64,000 nucleotides of DNA from the NCBI RefSeq assembly GCF_011319465.1, contig NZ_RCMB01000007.1, positions 145,987 through 209,986 on the forward strand, in the 5' to 3' direction. Position numbers and translations under genes: made by a program. A model generated the notes under the pieces. That model had not been told where the DNA came from and ran no database searches. It was given only the letters and a program-made list of their open reading frames with translations. Below are positions 27,818 to 37,753 of this stretch, piece by piece (the stretch's first letter is position 1; each line of letters starts with the position of its first letter). The stretch comes from Candidatus Nitrosotalea sp. TS. Lineage in GTDB: Archaea > Thermoproteota > Nitrososphaeria > Nitrososphaerales > Nitrosopumilaceae.

Positions 27818-27828
27818 GGTGGAATGGG

Positions 27829-29696
27829 TTGGAAAAATATGATGTAGCTATCATCGGCGGAGGCTCGGCAGGACTTGCGGCACTGAAGCGACTGTCCACA
27901 TTAGGAAAACAGGCAATTCTTTTTGAGGCAGGAAGTAAGACAGGAGCTAAAAATATCTCAGGCGGTATTCTCTATTCAAAAAAACCGAAAAAAGGAAAAG
28001 TGTACAATGTAGAAGACATATATGAAAATTTTCTACAGGATGCCCCTTTTGAGAGAAAGATAACAAAATACATTTTGCATGCAACTTCAAAAGACAAGAT
28101 CTTCTCCATAGACTTGACTGCTGCCCACGAATATGAAGCAAATTTTGGTTGCTCTGTACTTATGAACAAACTAAACCAATGGTTTTCACAACAAGCAGGA
28201 GAAGCAGCTCAAAAACATGGTGGAGGAATAATAACAGGAGTTCATGTCAGTGCCATAAGATGGGAAGACGGACGCACCATCATACAAACAGATGAGCTTG
28301 AAGAGATTGAGGTCAAGGCAATAATTGCAGCAGATGGTGTAAACTCTGAAATTGCTTACATGACTGGTGCACGACAAAAGTTTTCTCCAAATGAGCTCTA
28401 CCAAGGAGTCAAGGTGGTTGCAAAATTACCTGAGGAAATTATTAACCAGAGGTTTTCAATAGGACAAGACGAAGGCGCCGCACATCTTTTTGCCGGAGAT
28501 GTCACACTAAATCACATAGGAGGAGGTTTTCTATACACTAATCGCGATACTTGTCATTGGGAGCTGTGTACCACTTGGACTCGCTTTTAGAAACACCAAA
28601 CGAGCCTTATGAGCTTATAAACACATTGCTAAAAAATCCAATGATAAGTGAATTTGTCAAAGATGAGGTCCCAGTAAGAGCTGAGATAGACAAAGATGCT
28701 GCAAAAGAAGAACAGATGCGGGTTCGCTTTGCTGTAACAAAAATGATAAAGACATGGTCGGAGTTAAGGGATGTTTATTATTCCAAAAAGGAAAAAGAAA
28801 GACTAGTCAAAGAAGGAAAATACGGATCAGTTGATGAGATAGGAACCCAATTAGCGTCTCTTAGAGACCAGATGTCAACAAAATATGGCATCAAGTTTGA
28901 AACTGATTATGTCGAATTAGAGTATAGTGCAAAGCTGGTTCCAGATGGAAAGCGGTGCAGAATGGAAAAGCCTTACTTTAAAAACATATTATTTGTAGGA
29001 GACGCAGCTGGCAGGGGAATATTTGTAGGTCCTAGAATAGAGGGACTCAATGTAGGAATTGATGATGCAGTAAGAGCAGCAGATGCAGTTGCAAGAGCAT
29101 TAGACAAAGGCGATTTTACAGAAAAATATCTCGGCGAACACTATTCACAGTCAGTAGAAGAGAGCCCATATACTCATGACTTGAAAGCAATAGACAAAGA
29201 CTATCTGAAGATATTTCTTGACGCTGCAAAAGATGTTCCAAAGGATATCATCAGTTCAAAATACGGTCTAGTTGTAAAGATGATGTCAAGTGACACTTTG
29301 AGAAGCTTTGCGGTAGGGTTTGCTAATATTCTAGGATATGAAAAATTATTGCCAATCATCGAAACTGTTGATACATATGTCAAGGTGCCAACTGAGCTTG
29401 CAGAAAGACTTGGCAAGAGCATATCAGCATCTTATACTCCAACCATTCCATCCATTGCCCAAAGAGTTGCGAAATTAAAATTCAACGATGACAGTAGTTC
29501 TCACATCAAGGTACTAAAACCCACCAGTGAATTCATGAAAAAAATGGTAACTTTGTGTCCCACAAGATGTTATCTCATGGAAAAAGATGGAGTGATGATA
29601 CAACACGAAGGATGTGTTGAATGCGGTACTTGTTCAGAAGAGACAGACTGGAAACATCCTCATGGAGAGAAGGGAATCAATTATCAGTACGGATAG
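27829..29696 (+). CDS. fixC: FixC-FixX fusion, ETF-quinone oxidoreductase with ferredoxin tail, frameshifted
   Basis: The start is the TTG at 27829, giving EKYDVAIIGGGSAGLAALKRL, a FAD-binding Rossmann motif. The frame changes near 28553 between FLYTNRDT and LGAVYHLDSLLE. The flavin domain ends with FVGDAAGRGIFVGPRIEGL. The last 60 residues carry CPTRCY, GCVECGTC and WKHPHGEKGINYQYG, which is a complete FixX ferredoxin; normally FixX is a separate protein. Restored length is about 622 residues. The fusion makes fixA-fixB-fixCX a three-gene operon. The complex sends electrons from FixAB to quinone. Confidence 0.87.
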
Positions 29697-29714
29697 ACAA
29701 CATTATTTCAAACT

Positions 29715-30401
29715 TTATGCAGTTATTCTTGTTTTTTCTTTTTCAGTTTTTCTTAAATCTTCGTATGCTTCCCTAATTTCAGAATAAAAGTCGTCCATTC
29801 TTGGCTCAATGATAGTATAAGCAATGTAAAAGTCCTCGGCTTCTTTCATGTATCGAGATACTTTCTCGTGCCCAGGAACCTTTGAAATGAATCTCATGTT
29901 GTTTAACCTGTCTGCCAGCTTGATTACTTTTACATCATAATCAGATTTTGTTAAAACATTACAATATTCACGAAACCTCTCCAATTCGCGTTCTTTGTCA
30001 GTTAGTCCAGGGTAGATTTCCAATGGTTTTGTTTTCAGAGTCGAAGCTGCCCTGTAAACATACTCACCAAATCTATGACTGAAGTACGCATCAAAACCAT
30101 ATGATTTTGATGCATGAAGATCCAAGATTCGCTCGTTGTCTTCCATCACGTCATGCAGTATTGCAGAAACTATCTGAATAGTAGTCATGGGTTTGTTGGC
30201 ACGCTTGTAATGTCTGATTACGTTTATTGTTACTGGAAATATATGAGTCTCAAGAAATGACGATGCTCCATCTTCCCTTCGGACTCCAGAATGAACCTCC
30301 TCGGCCAAATGTATGGCGCTTTCAATATAACTATCAATGTGGATTTTTGCTTCCTTTTCTATAAACAATAGAAAATCTTTCTTCCTAACAGACTCTGTCA
30401 T
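29715..30401 (-). CDS. HD-domain hydrolase, SpoT/MESH1-like
   Basis: 228 residues. It has the HD signature SAILHDVMEDN (His-Asp metal ligands), preceded by HIFPVTINVIRHYK (first His) and followed by KVIKLADRLNNMRFI, matching the hydrolase half of RelA/SpoT. There is no synthetase or TGS domain, so it resembles small alarmone hydrolases that remove pyrophosphate from (p)ppGpp or similar nucleotides; in archaea the true substrate is uncertain. It is convergent with fixCX, 18 bases apart. Confidence 0.78.
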   Translation of the reverse strand: MTESVRKKDFLLFIEKEAKIHIDSYIESAIHLAEEVHSGVRREDGASSFLETHIFPVTINVIRHYKRANKPMTTIQIVSAILHDVMEDNERILDLHASKSYGFDAYFSHRFGEYVYRAASTLKTKPLEIYPGLTDKERELERFREYCNVLTKSDYDVKVIKLADRLNNMRFISKVPGHEKVSRYMKEAEDFYIAYTIIEPRMDDFYSEIREAYEDLRKTEKEKTRITA

Positions 30402-30581
30402 GGATAATGTTTCACTTGATCATTGAAAAATATGATCTTTTATGGTGCTGTGTAGTCCTCGTCAGTTATTCCTAGAAGACAACAGTGTGGCCTGATATTT
30501 TATACCTATTTTAGGCGTTATAGAAAAAAATCGATCAAAAGAGATTGCATTATTAGTCGGATTTACAGCATTATTGTAGGT

Positions 30582-31882
30582 TTGAAATTTCCCTCGTTGA
30601 ATAGGTTCAAGTCTCCTGAGAGAACCTTTCCCACATTGGAAGAACTTGAGAAAAGCATAACAAGGTTCAGGGCAAAGGTTGACGAAAATATAGCAGAGTC
30701 CAAAGGAGACAAATATGTATTAAAATCCATTGCAAAAGAAAGCTTTCTTGCACTGCCTGCTCCCTTTGACTCAATTGCAAGCAGAATCTATGACAATTCA
30801 CCAGGGACTGCAAAAGAAAGAACAGTATCCGTACTTTCATTTTTTAAGAATCTTCAGAGTATTGACGCAATTCAGTATAACACAATGTTGACTAGGATAG
30901 ATGGAGCAATTTCAATTAAAGATCAGCCACATTGGAATTCTGAAGACAATATAAAAAAAATTCAAGATATCATATCAAACAGCATTAAGAAAAACAATAC
31001 TACAGAGATACGAACAGAAGACAGTCAGACACAAAAACAACAAGAGATGGAAACTCAACCAAGTGCCATAGCTCCGTCTCCTCCACAAGATGAAAATTCC
31101 AAATTTGAAGAAAATAGAACATACGTTGCAAAGATTTTGGCCGGAACAGGTCTGCCACTTGTGCTCAGATCAGAGCAAAACATGACAGTACAAGACGAGA
31201 TAAAACAAGAAGTGTCATCGCTCCTAGAAGAGAATGACCAGATGAGAAAAAATCTTTTACAAGCAAGCAAGTCAATAATTGAAGAAGATGAATACCTACT
31301 CAGAATGGCCAACTTTTATCATTTAACAGGTAATTCTCAAAAAGCAATTGAAACGTACGAGTATATTCTCAAAAAAAATCCTACTAAAATGGCAGTACTA
31401 AACAACAAGGAGTGGTTTTAGATTCTACTGGAAAATATACTGAAGCATTAGAATGTTTTAACAAGGCGCTGGAACGCGTACCAGAAAATGTTCACGTTTT
31501 ATCCAACAAAGGAATTTCATTGTACAAGAGCGAGATGTATCAACAGGCAGTCGAGTGTTTTGATGCTGCATTAAAAATCGATGCCGACTATGTCAACGCC
31601 CTTACATTCAAAGGCCATTCGCTATACAAACTTGGACAAAATAATGAAGCACTTGACTTGTATAACAGAATCATTAGGCTTGATCATGGCAACTCCGAAG
31701 CATTGTACAATAAAGCATGTTTATGTTCCATAAAGGGTGATGAGTATGGAGCAATCACATCTCTTGAAAGAGCAATTCGTCTTGACTCTTCATGGAAAGA
31801 GGCAGCCTCCCAAGATAAGGATCTTGGACGCTTGAAGAACAATTCTCGGTTCAAAGGCATTGTAAACTACGTATCAAACTAG
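30582..31882 (+). CDS. TPR-repeat protein, frameshifted
   Basis: The N-terminal 240 residues are polar and mostly helical with no clear domain (SLNRFKSPERTFPTLEELEK). Near residue 245 TPR repeats begin (YHLTGNSQKAIETYEYILKKNP) and continue after a frame change near 31408 with GVVLDSTGKYTEALECFNKAL and three more. A one-base loss fits the break. TPR units here are of the canonical 34-residue type, so the protein is an adaptor. The similar TPR protein at 33816 lies nearby. Confidence 0.72.
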
Positions 31883-31958
31883 AATTCTGTAAGCAATATG
31901 TCAGATAGGTAAATCATTTACAGATATTTTTTGTTATTTTTTCTCAAATCAAAAAAAA

Positions 31959-32111
31959 TCACGGATACGCGTTTGCTTTTTTTATGGATGAATACAAGTG
32001 TGCAATGGTTTCAGGAGATGGATGCAATTTCTCAAGCATTTCACGTTTGACTCCATAGTGCTCCAAAGCTTTCAACATTTCATCTACAGGTATCTTATCT
32101 ACGTTTGGCAT
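31959..32111 (-). CDS. 50-residue helical small protein
   Basis: Clean ORF from ATG at 32111 to TGA at 31959: VDKIPVDEMLKALEHYGVKR then EMLEKLHPSPETIAHLYSS. It has two amphipathic helices and no cysteines. The composition is protein-like and codon use matches the neighbours, so it is likely expressed although short. Function unknown. Confidence 0.5.
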   Translation of the reverse strand: MPNVDKIPVDEMLKALEHYGVKREMLEKLHPSPETIAHLYSSIKKANAYP

Positions 32112-32226
32112 CAATTAGAATCTCAAAGACCGATAATATGACTCAATGTGAGGATTTTCACAGTACCTACTCAGCTTGTTTGATCAACTACCAAAAATAG
32201 ACAATATGCCATCAGATAAGACAGAT

Positions 32227-32589
32227 TCAGAGAGTGTCTGTTCTCTTATAGATGGATTTGAAATCTTCTGCAATTCTATAAGCAATAGTTTGTAATTTTG
32301 TAACCTCTGTCATGTTTGTTTTTCCACGTGCTATCTGCCTCATCATTGTCATGCATTTGTGTACTTTGTTGTGCTCTGACGAGGTATGCTCGTCCGACCA
32401 AGCCTTAAAACAATCATCAAAGTCTAGACAGAAATTCAGTATAACTTTTTCCCAGTCTTTTTTTGTTGCAGGGTAACCTATTGCTTCTGCAAGTTCTCGA
32501 AATTCGTTGCTCTTATCAACGTAAAGCATCTTAAGTGCCTTATCTGCGTTCTTACGATCATAACCGTCAAGTGCGCTGGAGCCTTGCAT
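32227..32589 (-). CDS. Conserved-type hypothetical helical protein
   Basis: 120 residues, all helical, with LKMLYVDKSNEFRELAEAIG and FCLDFDDCFKAWSDEHTSSE. Two cysteines and several His could bind metal but no standard motif is present. No signal peptide or membrane helix. It appears to be a small soluble protein typical of this phylum. Function not recognised. Confidence 0.5.
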   Translation of the reverse strand: MQGSSALDGYDRKNADKALKMLYVDKSNEFRELAEAIGYPATKKDWEKVILNFCLDFDDCFKAWSDEHTSSEHNKVHKCMTMMRQIARGKTNMTEVTKLQTIAYRIAEDFKSIYKRTDTL

Positions 32590-32728
32590 GCATCGATTTC
32601 ATTACTTCTCCTATTTTAATACATTAGATTCTATACGCATGTCTGCGTACAGCGTGTCATAACTATGAACGGGATTCGACAATTACCGATACGTTTGATT
32701 CAGGGTGTAGGTCTTGTCAATTAGTAAA

Positions 32729-33239
32729 ATGAGATTAGTTTGGAGTGGTGCGCTGGCATTAATTTTGACTGCTGTCATCATGCCAGCGTTCGCAGATGGA
32801 TCTAATGTTTCAGTAAATATCACAGGAGGTAGTGAAGCAGGTCAAGGTTGTATTTCAGCCAAGAACTGCTATGATCCTGACACAATAACTGTGCCACCTA
32901 AGACAGTGATTTCGTGGACAAACATTGACAGTACCACACATACCGTAACAAGCGGGACACCGTCAGGGAACAATACTGGACAAGTGTTTGACAGCGGCAC
33001 GATAGAGTCCGGGGGGAACATATTCTTTCATATTCATAAGCTCCGGTACGTATGATTATTTTTGTTCAATCCATCCTTGGATGACAGGAGAAATAATTGT
33101 GACATCGCCTCTTGCAACTAATTCATCAGGCAATAGTGCAGCTACACCAGAATTTGGTCCTTTGGTCATTCTTGTTTTTGTGATTGCCATATTTTCAACA
33201 ATTTTTCTGACCAAAAATAGACTAATTTTCAGATTTTAG
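32729..33239 (+). CDS. Plastocyanin-like cupredoxin with PEFG anchor, frameshifted
   Basis: Begins at ATG 32729 with a signal peptide (AFADG). Copper ligands: the first His in TTHTVTSG, then after a frame change near 33035, Cys, His and Met in YFCSIHPWMTGE. That is a full type-1 (blue) copper site. The tail has ATPEFGPLVILVFV and ends FLTKNRLIFRF, a PEFG-type anchor. It is likely to carry electrons on the outer membrane face in ammonia oxidation; which complex it serves is not shown. The frame break fits one extra base, and a GGGGGG run lies 25 bases before it. Confidence 0.8.
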
Positions 33240-33287
33240 AAGATCGTATCCAATTACGTGCCAACAATTATTGCAGTGTGTCTTATC

Positions 33288-33789
33288 CTATTGTTGAGAG
33301 CCACAATGCATGCAGAATTTCGCTTCGGATTGAAGCGGCAGATTGCACTTGTTGCAGACTCTCTCGTTAGAAGGTACTGGAGAAGCCCTCATTGTTGCAT
33401 TAAGAGATTTGATCTTTTGGTTAAGCCATTCCCAAAAATTCTTTTCAAACTTGTGTGCTCTGTAAACTTCGGCACCTGCCACAATTGCACCAGCACCAAA
33501 TGAAACTGCACTTGCAAGAAGTGCAGGAATTGCAATATCTCGTCCCCATGCCCCAGTCCTAAAAGTCAAGTCATAGTTATTACTTGATCCCGTTATCAAT
33601 ATCTCAACATCTCTTATGCTTCCAGTTGATGGCAGACATTGTTCCTCCCTTGTGAGCTTTTATGCTCCAATATCCTTCATGATTGTCCTCGTGAATTATC
33701 TGGAGTCCCAACTCTGTAAAATGTTGTTTGACGCCTGAAATTAATTCAGATACCTCAATGTTGCTTAATTGTACAACCTCTTCTTTCAT
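33288..33789 (-). CDS. Membrane protein with C-terminal zinc ribbon, frameshifted
   Basis: Two frames joined near 33622 make one protein. The first part (residues 1-58) is a small alpha/beta domain (VSELISGVKQHFTELGLQI). After the shift GSIRDVEILITGSSNNY continues it, then a membrane helix (IPALLASAVSFGAGAIVAGAE) and finally CNKCNLPLQSEAKFCMHCG, a Cys4 zinc ribbon. The order suggests a membrane-bound protein with a cytosolic metal-binding tail. Function unknown. One extra base fits the break. Confidence 0.6.
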
Positions 33790-33815
33790 CTTCGATATTT
33801 TGTAAAAATCTCTAT

Positions 33816-34520
33816 TTGATACTTGCTATTATTCCCAGACATGATGCATTTCAAATCTCATCCCATTCTAGAAAACGCATCTTTATCCATCATGAACCAT
33901 TAAACCAATTATTGGACAAACCAATCAAGGTACCAGATGATGCCAAGTCTCTCCATAAGGACGGACTTGAATTCCAACAGTTTGGGAGACATGAGGAAGC
34001 AATATCTTGTTTTGACAAGGCACTGGAGATAGAACCACATAATGCTGAATTTTTGTATGACAAGGCAATATCGCTTCAGACCATGCTTAGATTTGAGGAT
34101 GCGATAAAATATTATGACGCGGTATTGAAAATTGAATCAGATAGCTTTGCATCTCTAATCAACAAAGGACTTTGCCTGTCAACTCCAAGCATAAACCGAC
34201 AGGAAGAGGCGTTGCTGTGTTTTGAAGAAGCGTTAGGAATAGATCCAGACGATCTTGGGGCATTGTCTTTGAAGGGTTATTCTCTTGATAGTTTGGGCAG
34301 ATATAGGGAGGCCATAGGATGCTTTGACAAAGTGTTAGAACAACAACCAAATGAGCTCAACATATCAGTAAACAAGGGTCTAGCTCTACTTCACCTAGGC
34401 AAGTACGACGAGGCAATTGCATATTTTGACAAGGTGCTCGAATATGAGCCTGACAACCTTTTTGCATCAGAGTGGAAAAAAGATGCAGAAAAGATGAGAG
34501 AAAAAGACTTGTTCTCTTAA
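33816..34520 (+). CDS. TPR-repeat protein
   Basis: 234 residues from TTG (an ATG start is not available). After about 40 residues without clear fold, five TPR units follow: LEFQQFGRHEEAISCFDKAL, ISLQTMLRFEDAIKYYDAVL, and so on, ending KYDEAIAYFDKVLEYEPDN. The pattern is regular and uninterrupted. It is a protein interaction scaffold, similar in style to the TPR protein at 30582, from which it may have arisen. No other domain. Confidence 0.7.
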   Translation: MILAIIPRHDAFQISSHSRKRIFIHHEPLNQLLDKPIKVPDDAKSLHKDGLEFQQFGRHEEAISCFDKALEIEPHNAEFLYDKAISLQTMLRFEDAIKYYDAVLKIESDSFASLINKGLCLSTPSINRQEEALLCFEEALGIDPDDLGALSLKGYSLDSLGRYREAIGCFDKVLEQQPNELNISVNKGLALLHLGKYDEAIAYFDKVLEYEPDNLFASEWKKDAEKMREKDLFS

Positions 34521-34554
34521 AATACGAGTAGAGACTGATCAGCCCATTACTAGA

Positions 34555-35337
34555 TTAATTTGGTGCAGTATAGCTCTGCCATGTTCCAGTTACGAAATTA
34601 TTTAGCGTGTCATTTTCCAAATAATATGCTGACATGTAAACACTTTCTGGGAATAACCTGTATGTATTGTTATACTGTATGACTGTAACCACCGGTATAA
34701 TTTGTTGATCTACTTTAAAGTCTTCAGGTGCCAAGTTGTACAAGTCACATGTTTTTAGGAATCTCATGTACTTGTTATCAAAGTCCACAAAGCAAGTAGT
34801 CTCAAGATTCCATTGAGCAACTTTGCCAAGAGATACAGTATAGTTTCCCGCAGATATTGGCAAGCCAGTTATCGTATTTGAGAGTGCAGTCGTAACATTT
34901 GCGGAGGTCTTCTTTGTAGTAGGATATGGATTTACAGTATATGTTGAGCTTGCAAGTGCTTTTACATATCCAGTTTTTGAAATAGTGACATCTATTTCAT
35001 AAGTACCTGGAGTTGCCGGAATGGCAGACTGGTATCTAAAGTCCCCCTGATTGTCAGTAGTTGTCGTTACGGCTTCAGATCCAAACAAGATTAGCACTGT
35101 TGCATCAGCGACTGGCTTGTAGGCTTGATCCGTGACATTTCCCATTATTACCGGATAGTCCCCTTGCAATATGGGATTTGTTTTAGGTTCTACGTTAACA
35201 AGCATGTGGTAAGAGAGAGTAGAATGTGATACCTGTATGCTTGAAAAAGCAACTATGAAGACTACAAGTGCTACTGAAACTGATACTATTGGAATTCCTT
35301 TCAACTCTTGATACTTTTTGCTTTTGTTGTTAATCAC
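34555..35337 (-). CDS. Secreted protein with carboxypeptidase-regulatory-like domain
   Basis: 260 residues. A membrane or signal segment lies at residues 14-38. Residues about 60-125 form a beta sandwich of the CarboxypepD_reg type (VIMGNVTDQAYKPVADATVLI, then DNQGDFRYQSAIPATPGTYEIDV). The second half has no known domain but holds two cysteines. The mature protein is likely to sit on the outer surface and bind polysaccharide or protein. No catalytic residues are visible. Confidence 0.6.
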   Translation of the reverse strand: MINNKSKKYQELKGIPIVSVSVALVVFIVAFSSIQVSHSTLSYHMLVNVEPKTNPILQGDYPVIMGNVTDQAYKPVADATVLILFGSEAVTTTTDNQGDFRYQSAIPATPGTYEIDVTISKTGYVKALASSTYTVNPYPTTKKTSANVTTALSNTITGLPISAGNYTVSLGKVAQWNLETTCFVDFDNKYMRFLKTCDLYNLAPEDFKVDQQIIPVVTVIQYNNTYRLFPESVYMSAYYLENDTLNNFVTGTWQSYTAPN

Positions 35338-35481
35338 TGAAATCTAACTTTTTTCTCCATTGGCTCAGAAATGTTTAAGGAAGTGTTTTCATCGCATGAA
35401 CCAACAGTTTTACTGAAGCGCAATTTACATCCGTTTTTATTAGGATGGAATGTGACGGGGATCAAGATAGGAGGTGCAACG

Positions 35482-35784
35482 ATGAGTTATAACCAAGGCG
35501 GTTTTGGAGGAAGGTCTAACCGTGGATACGGCGGCCGAGGATTCGGAGGCGGTAACAGACGATTTGACGACAATAAACCAAAACCAGTAGAAACCGGAAA
35601 GGAATACGATGTTTCCGTAACGGAAATTAGCAGAAAAGGCGACGGTATCGCAAGAGTAGAAGGATTTGTGATATTTGTCAAAAACGGCAAGGTTGGTCAG
35701 AACACTAAAGTAAAGATTACTGAGGTAGGCCAGAGATTTGCTACTGCAGATATAGTAGAAGGTTCTCAGCCAGCAGCTGAATAA
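35482..35784 (+). CDS. TRAM-domain RNA-binding protein with Gly/Arg-rich N-terminus
   Basis: 100 residues from ATG at 35482, which is preceded by a clear GGAGGTG ribosome-binding site at 35471; the frame runs open to 35371 but that part looks non-coding. Residues 1-30 are Gly- and Arg-rich (GGRGFGGGNRRF), like RGG boxes. Residues 38-95 are a TRAM domain (YDVSVTEISRKGDGIARVEG then FVIFVKNGKVGQ). Archaeal TRAM proteins act as RNA chaperones, partly in place of bacterial cold-shock proteins. A hairpin and T-rich tract follow the stop. Confidence 0.82.
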   Translation: MSYNQGGFGGRSNRGYGGRGFGGGNRRFDDNKPKPVETGKEYDVSVTEISRKGDGIARVEGFVIFVKNGKVGQNTKVKITEVGQRFATADIVEGSQPAAE

Positions 35785-35793
35785 TCAAGATAC

Positions 35794-35840
35794 CTAGTTC
35801 AAGGAACTAGATTTCCAAACTTTTCTCACTTTTTAATTTC
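35794..35840 (+). terminator. Hairpin and T-rich tract after the TRAM gene
   Basis: CTAGTTC-AAG-GAACTAG (35794-35810) is a perfect 7-bp stem, followed by T-rich sequence to about 35840. It lies 10 bases after the TRAM stop and is likely to end its transcript, with the T-tract as the actual archaeal signal. Confidence 0.5.
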
Positions 35841-35947
35841 ATTTCCTAAATAAACACATAGTTGGACATTGTTCCATGGAAACACAATTTTGTATTTCAA
35901 ACATACATTTCAAGAATATAACAAATAAAATAAATTTTGATAAATGT

Positions 35948-36427
35948 TTACGGGAATCCTTCTGGGCTGTGAAGCATGTCTTGTTTCAATCTAAGAGCTC
36001 GGTATATGATTGGCGCATGATCTGCCTCCACATCGGTTGTAATGTAGAGTATATGATCAAAATCTAGCGGCATTGTGATTCGTTTTATCTTTTCATATTC
36101 TACTAGAGCATATTTTCCCCTACCAATCTTATCGGAAACTTCGTTACGTGATTTCCACGCATTTATGGCAAGCTGAAGAGACTTTTGACTTTCCTCAGGA
36201 GAGAGAAAATTCTCAACTCCTTCCCTATGACTGCTGTATAGTACTTTTCCGCCCATATCAAATATTGTAGCAAAGCGAATCTTTGGATCTATGGCCATTA
36301 CCTTTTCAAACAGGGACTTGTAATCCGTGTCATATATCACACTTTGAGAATGATAAAGGTTACTGGAGAAATTTAGAAGATACAGAGACAATAGCCGGAG
36401 AGAACCGAAATCAGTCAACATAACCAT
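35948..36427 (-). CDS. Roadblock-like (DUF6659-type) protein
   Basis: 159 residues as given, though the real start may be inside (the first 30 residues are not conserved with the paralogues). The family motifs are IRFATIFDMGGKVLYSSHREG, a helix, then RITMPLDFDHILYITTDVEADH. Divergent from the paralogue at 36507 with 79 bases between. Fold and copy number point to a small sensory or GTPase-partner protein. No proof of function. Confidence 0.6.
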   Translation of the reverse strand: MVMLTDFGSLRLLSLYLLNFSSNLYHSQSVIYDTDYKSLFEKVMAIDPKIRFATIFDMGGKVLYSSHREGVENFLSPEESQKSLQLAINAWKSRNEVSDKIGRGKYALVEYEKIKRITMPLDFDHILYITTDVEADHAPIIYRALRLKQDMLHSPEGFP

Positions 36428-36506
36428 GAATTTCTGATACTAAAAACCGATCAGTGATTCTTGGAGGCTATTTTTCTGAATAGTTAAATATCAAACATTT
36501 AGAGTT

Positions 36507-36887
36507 GTGGTATTGAACAAAGTTGAAGCACAGGAAATTGCAGAGAGAATAAGCGACATTAGCCCCTATGTTAGGTTTGCAGGCATCATAAATAACAACG
36601 GCTGGTTAATCTCCCATGTAAGAAGAGCCGATTTGACGCCCCTGCTTAATACAAAAAATACAAAGAACAAGTTTTCCCATCTTGCAACCCAGAGAGGCAT
36701 GGCAACGCAATTTAACAAGCAACTTGGAAATGTAAAGTTTCTCTGGGAAGAACGTGAAAAAGTTCAGACGATTTCATTTACACTAGGCAAGAACACAGTA
36801 TGGGTTTCAATTGATAAAAATGTAGTTCGTTCAGAAGTTCTCAGGATAATAGACAACTGCCTACCCATTGTAAAACATTATCAATGA
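36507..36887 (+). CDS. Roadblock-like (DUF6659-type) protein
   Basis: 126 residues from a GTG at 36507. VRFAGIINNNGWLISHVRRADLTP gives the first strands, FNKQLGNVKFLWEEREKVQ the middle helix-strand, and VWVSIDKNVVRSEVLRI the last part. It shares the 'fdxxLGxv' motif with the copies at 36892 and 8212. Its stop lies four bases from that of the convergent copy at 36892. Three paralogues in 1.3 kb suggest repeated local duplication. Confidence 0.62.
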   Translation: MVLNKVEAQEIAERISDISPYVRFAGIINNNGWLISHVRRADLTPLLNTKNTKNKFSHLATQRGMATQFNKQLGNVKFLWEEREKVQTISFTLGKNTVWVSIDKNVVRSEVLRIIDNCLPIVKHYQ

Positions 36888-36891
36888 GTCC

Positions 36892-37269
36892 CTAATCAAG
36901 CATTTCCAGTATCTTCATTGAAATTTTGCCGTGATCTAAATCAGTATTTGCAGATACATACAGAATATCATGTTCGTTAATGGGAAAACTCATGATGATT
37001 ACTTTATCTCTAAGCGACATTGCAAACCTGACCTTTCCTAATTGATTGTCAAACTCTTTTCTCATCCGTGCTCTCAGAGCAACCTCGGTAAAGAGCATCT
37101 CGTCATCTTTAGGATCCTCAAGAGACTTTAGTCCTTCACGTAGTCCCCCTGAGAGGAGTTTTCCTCTCTCGTTTATTACTCCTACAAATCGTATAGATGA
37201 ATTAAGATTTAGTACCTTTTCGCATATAGAATCATAATCCAAAGATCTGTTGGTTGACAACTTGACCAA
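36892..37269 (-). CDS. Roadblock-like (DUF6659-type) protein
   Basis: 125 residues. SIRFVGVINERGKLLSGGLREG opens, with FDNQLGKVRFAMSLRDKVIIMSF and ILYVSANTDLDHGKISM following. It is the closest to the family consensus of the three neighbours and its ends are well defined. Convergent with the copy at 36507. Role unknown; no GTPase gene is next to the cluster. Confidence 0.65.
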   Translation of the reverse strand: MVKLSTNRSLDYDSICEKVLNLNSSIRFVGVINERGKLLSGGLREGLKSLEDPKDDEMLFTEVALRARMRKEFDNQLGKVRFAMSLRDKVIIMSFPINEHDILYVSANTDLDHGKISMKILEMLD

Positions 37270-37347
37270 CTATACCCAGACATATGAAATAGATAATACC
37301 TTCGGTAATCAATTAAAAGTAAAAAATTGATTTAAGCGTATTTCAGC

Positions 37348-37488
37348 CTAAAATCTTCTTTGTGTACGATGTTTGGGTAAACATTCACGACAATACACTG
37401 GTTTTCCTTCAAGCGGTTTGAAAGGAACCTGTGTTTCTTTTTTGCAATCCGAGCATACTGCTGGATGCATTTCCCTGTCTGCTGACAT
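37348..37488 (-). CDS. 46-residue Cys4 zinc-ribbon protein
   Basis: Clean ORF from ATG at 37488 to TAG at 37348. Cys-x2-Cys at CSDC and Cys-x2-Cys at CREC are separated by about 17 residues around VPFKPLEGKPVY, a pattern like the CxxC-CxxC zinc ribbons seen in small archaeal proteins and at the ends of DEAD-box helicases. Basic end (KHRTQRRF) fits nucleic-acid binding. Role inferred only. Confidence 0.68.
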   Translation of the reverse strand: MSADREMHPAVCSDCKKETQVPFKPLEGKPVYCRECLPKHRTQRRF

Positions 37489-37631
37489 GGTTTTCAGTAA
37501 AGACCAGTTACATAAGAACTCTAGCATTTTATGTAGTTGATATTCAAGTTAAAGCAGGTCTATTAGTTCTGACAAAATGCCGCCTATATGACATTTGGAC
37601 TACCACAGCAACATCAGATTAAGAGAATGAA

Positions 37632-37696
37632 ACTGTGGCAAGTCAAGACATGATAAGCGCACTATGGTCTGGCTTGACAGGCACTAATACCACAGT
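37632..37696. other. Nested inverted repeat, possible structured RNA
   Basis: The gene-free stretch 37489-37816 holds two nested stems: ACTGTGG (37632) pairs with CCACAGT (37690), and inside them GTCAAG (37642) pairs with CTTGAC (37673). The loop of 25 bases is unpaired as far as I can see. The strand is unknown. Apart from this and the terminator at 37754 I see nothing else in the stretch. Confidence 0.3.
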
Positions 37697-37753
37697 CTCT
37701 TTCAAATTATACACTATGAAAAGATAAGAAGTTGTGCAAGTATTTTCTATAAC

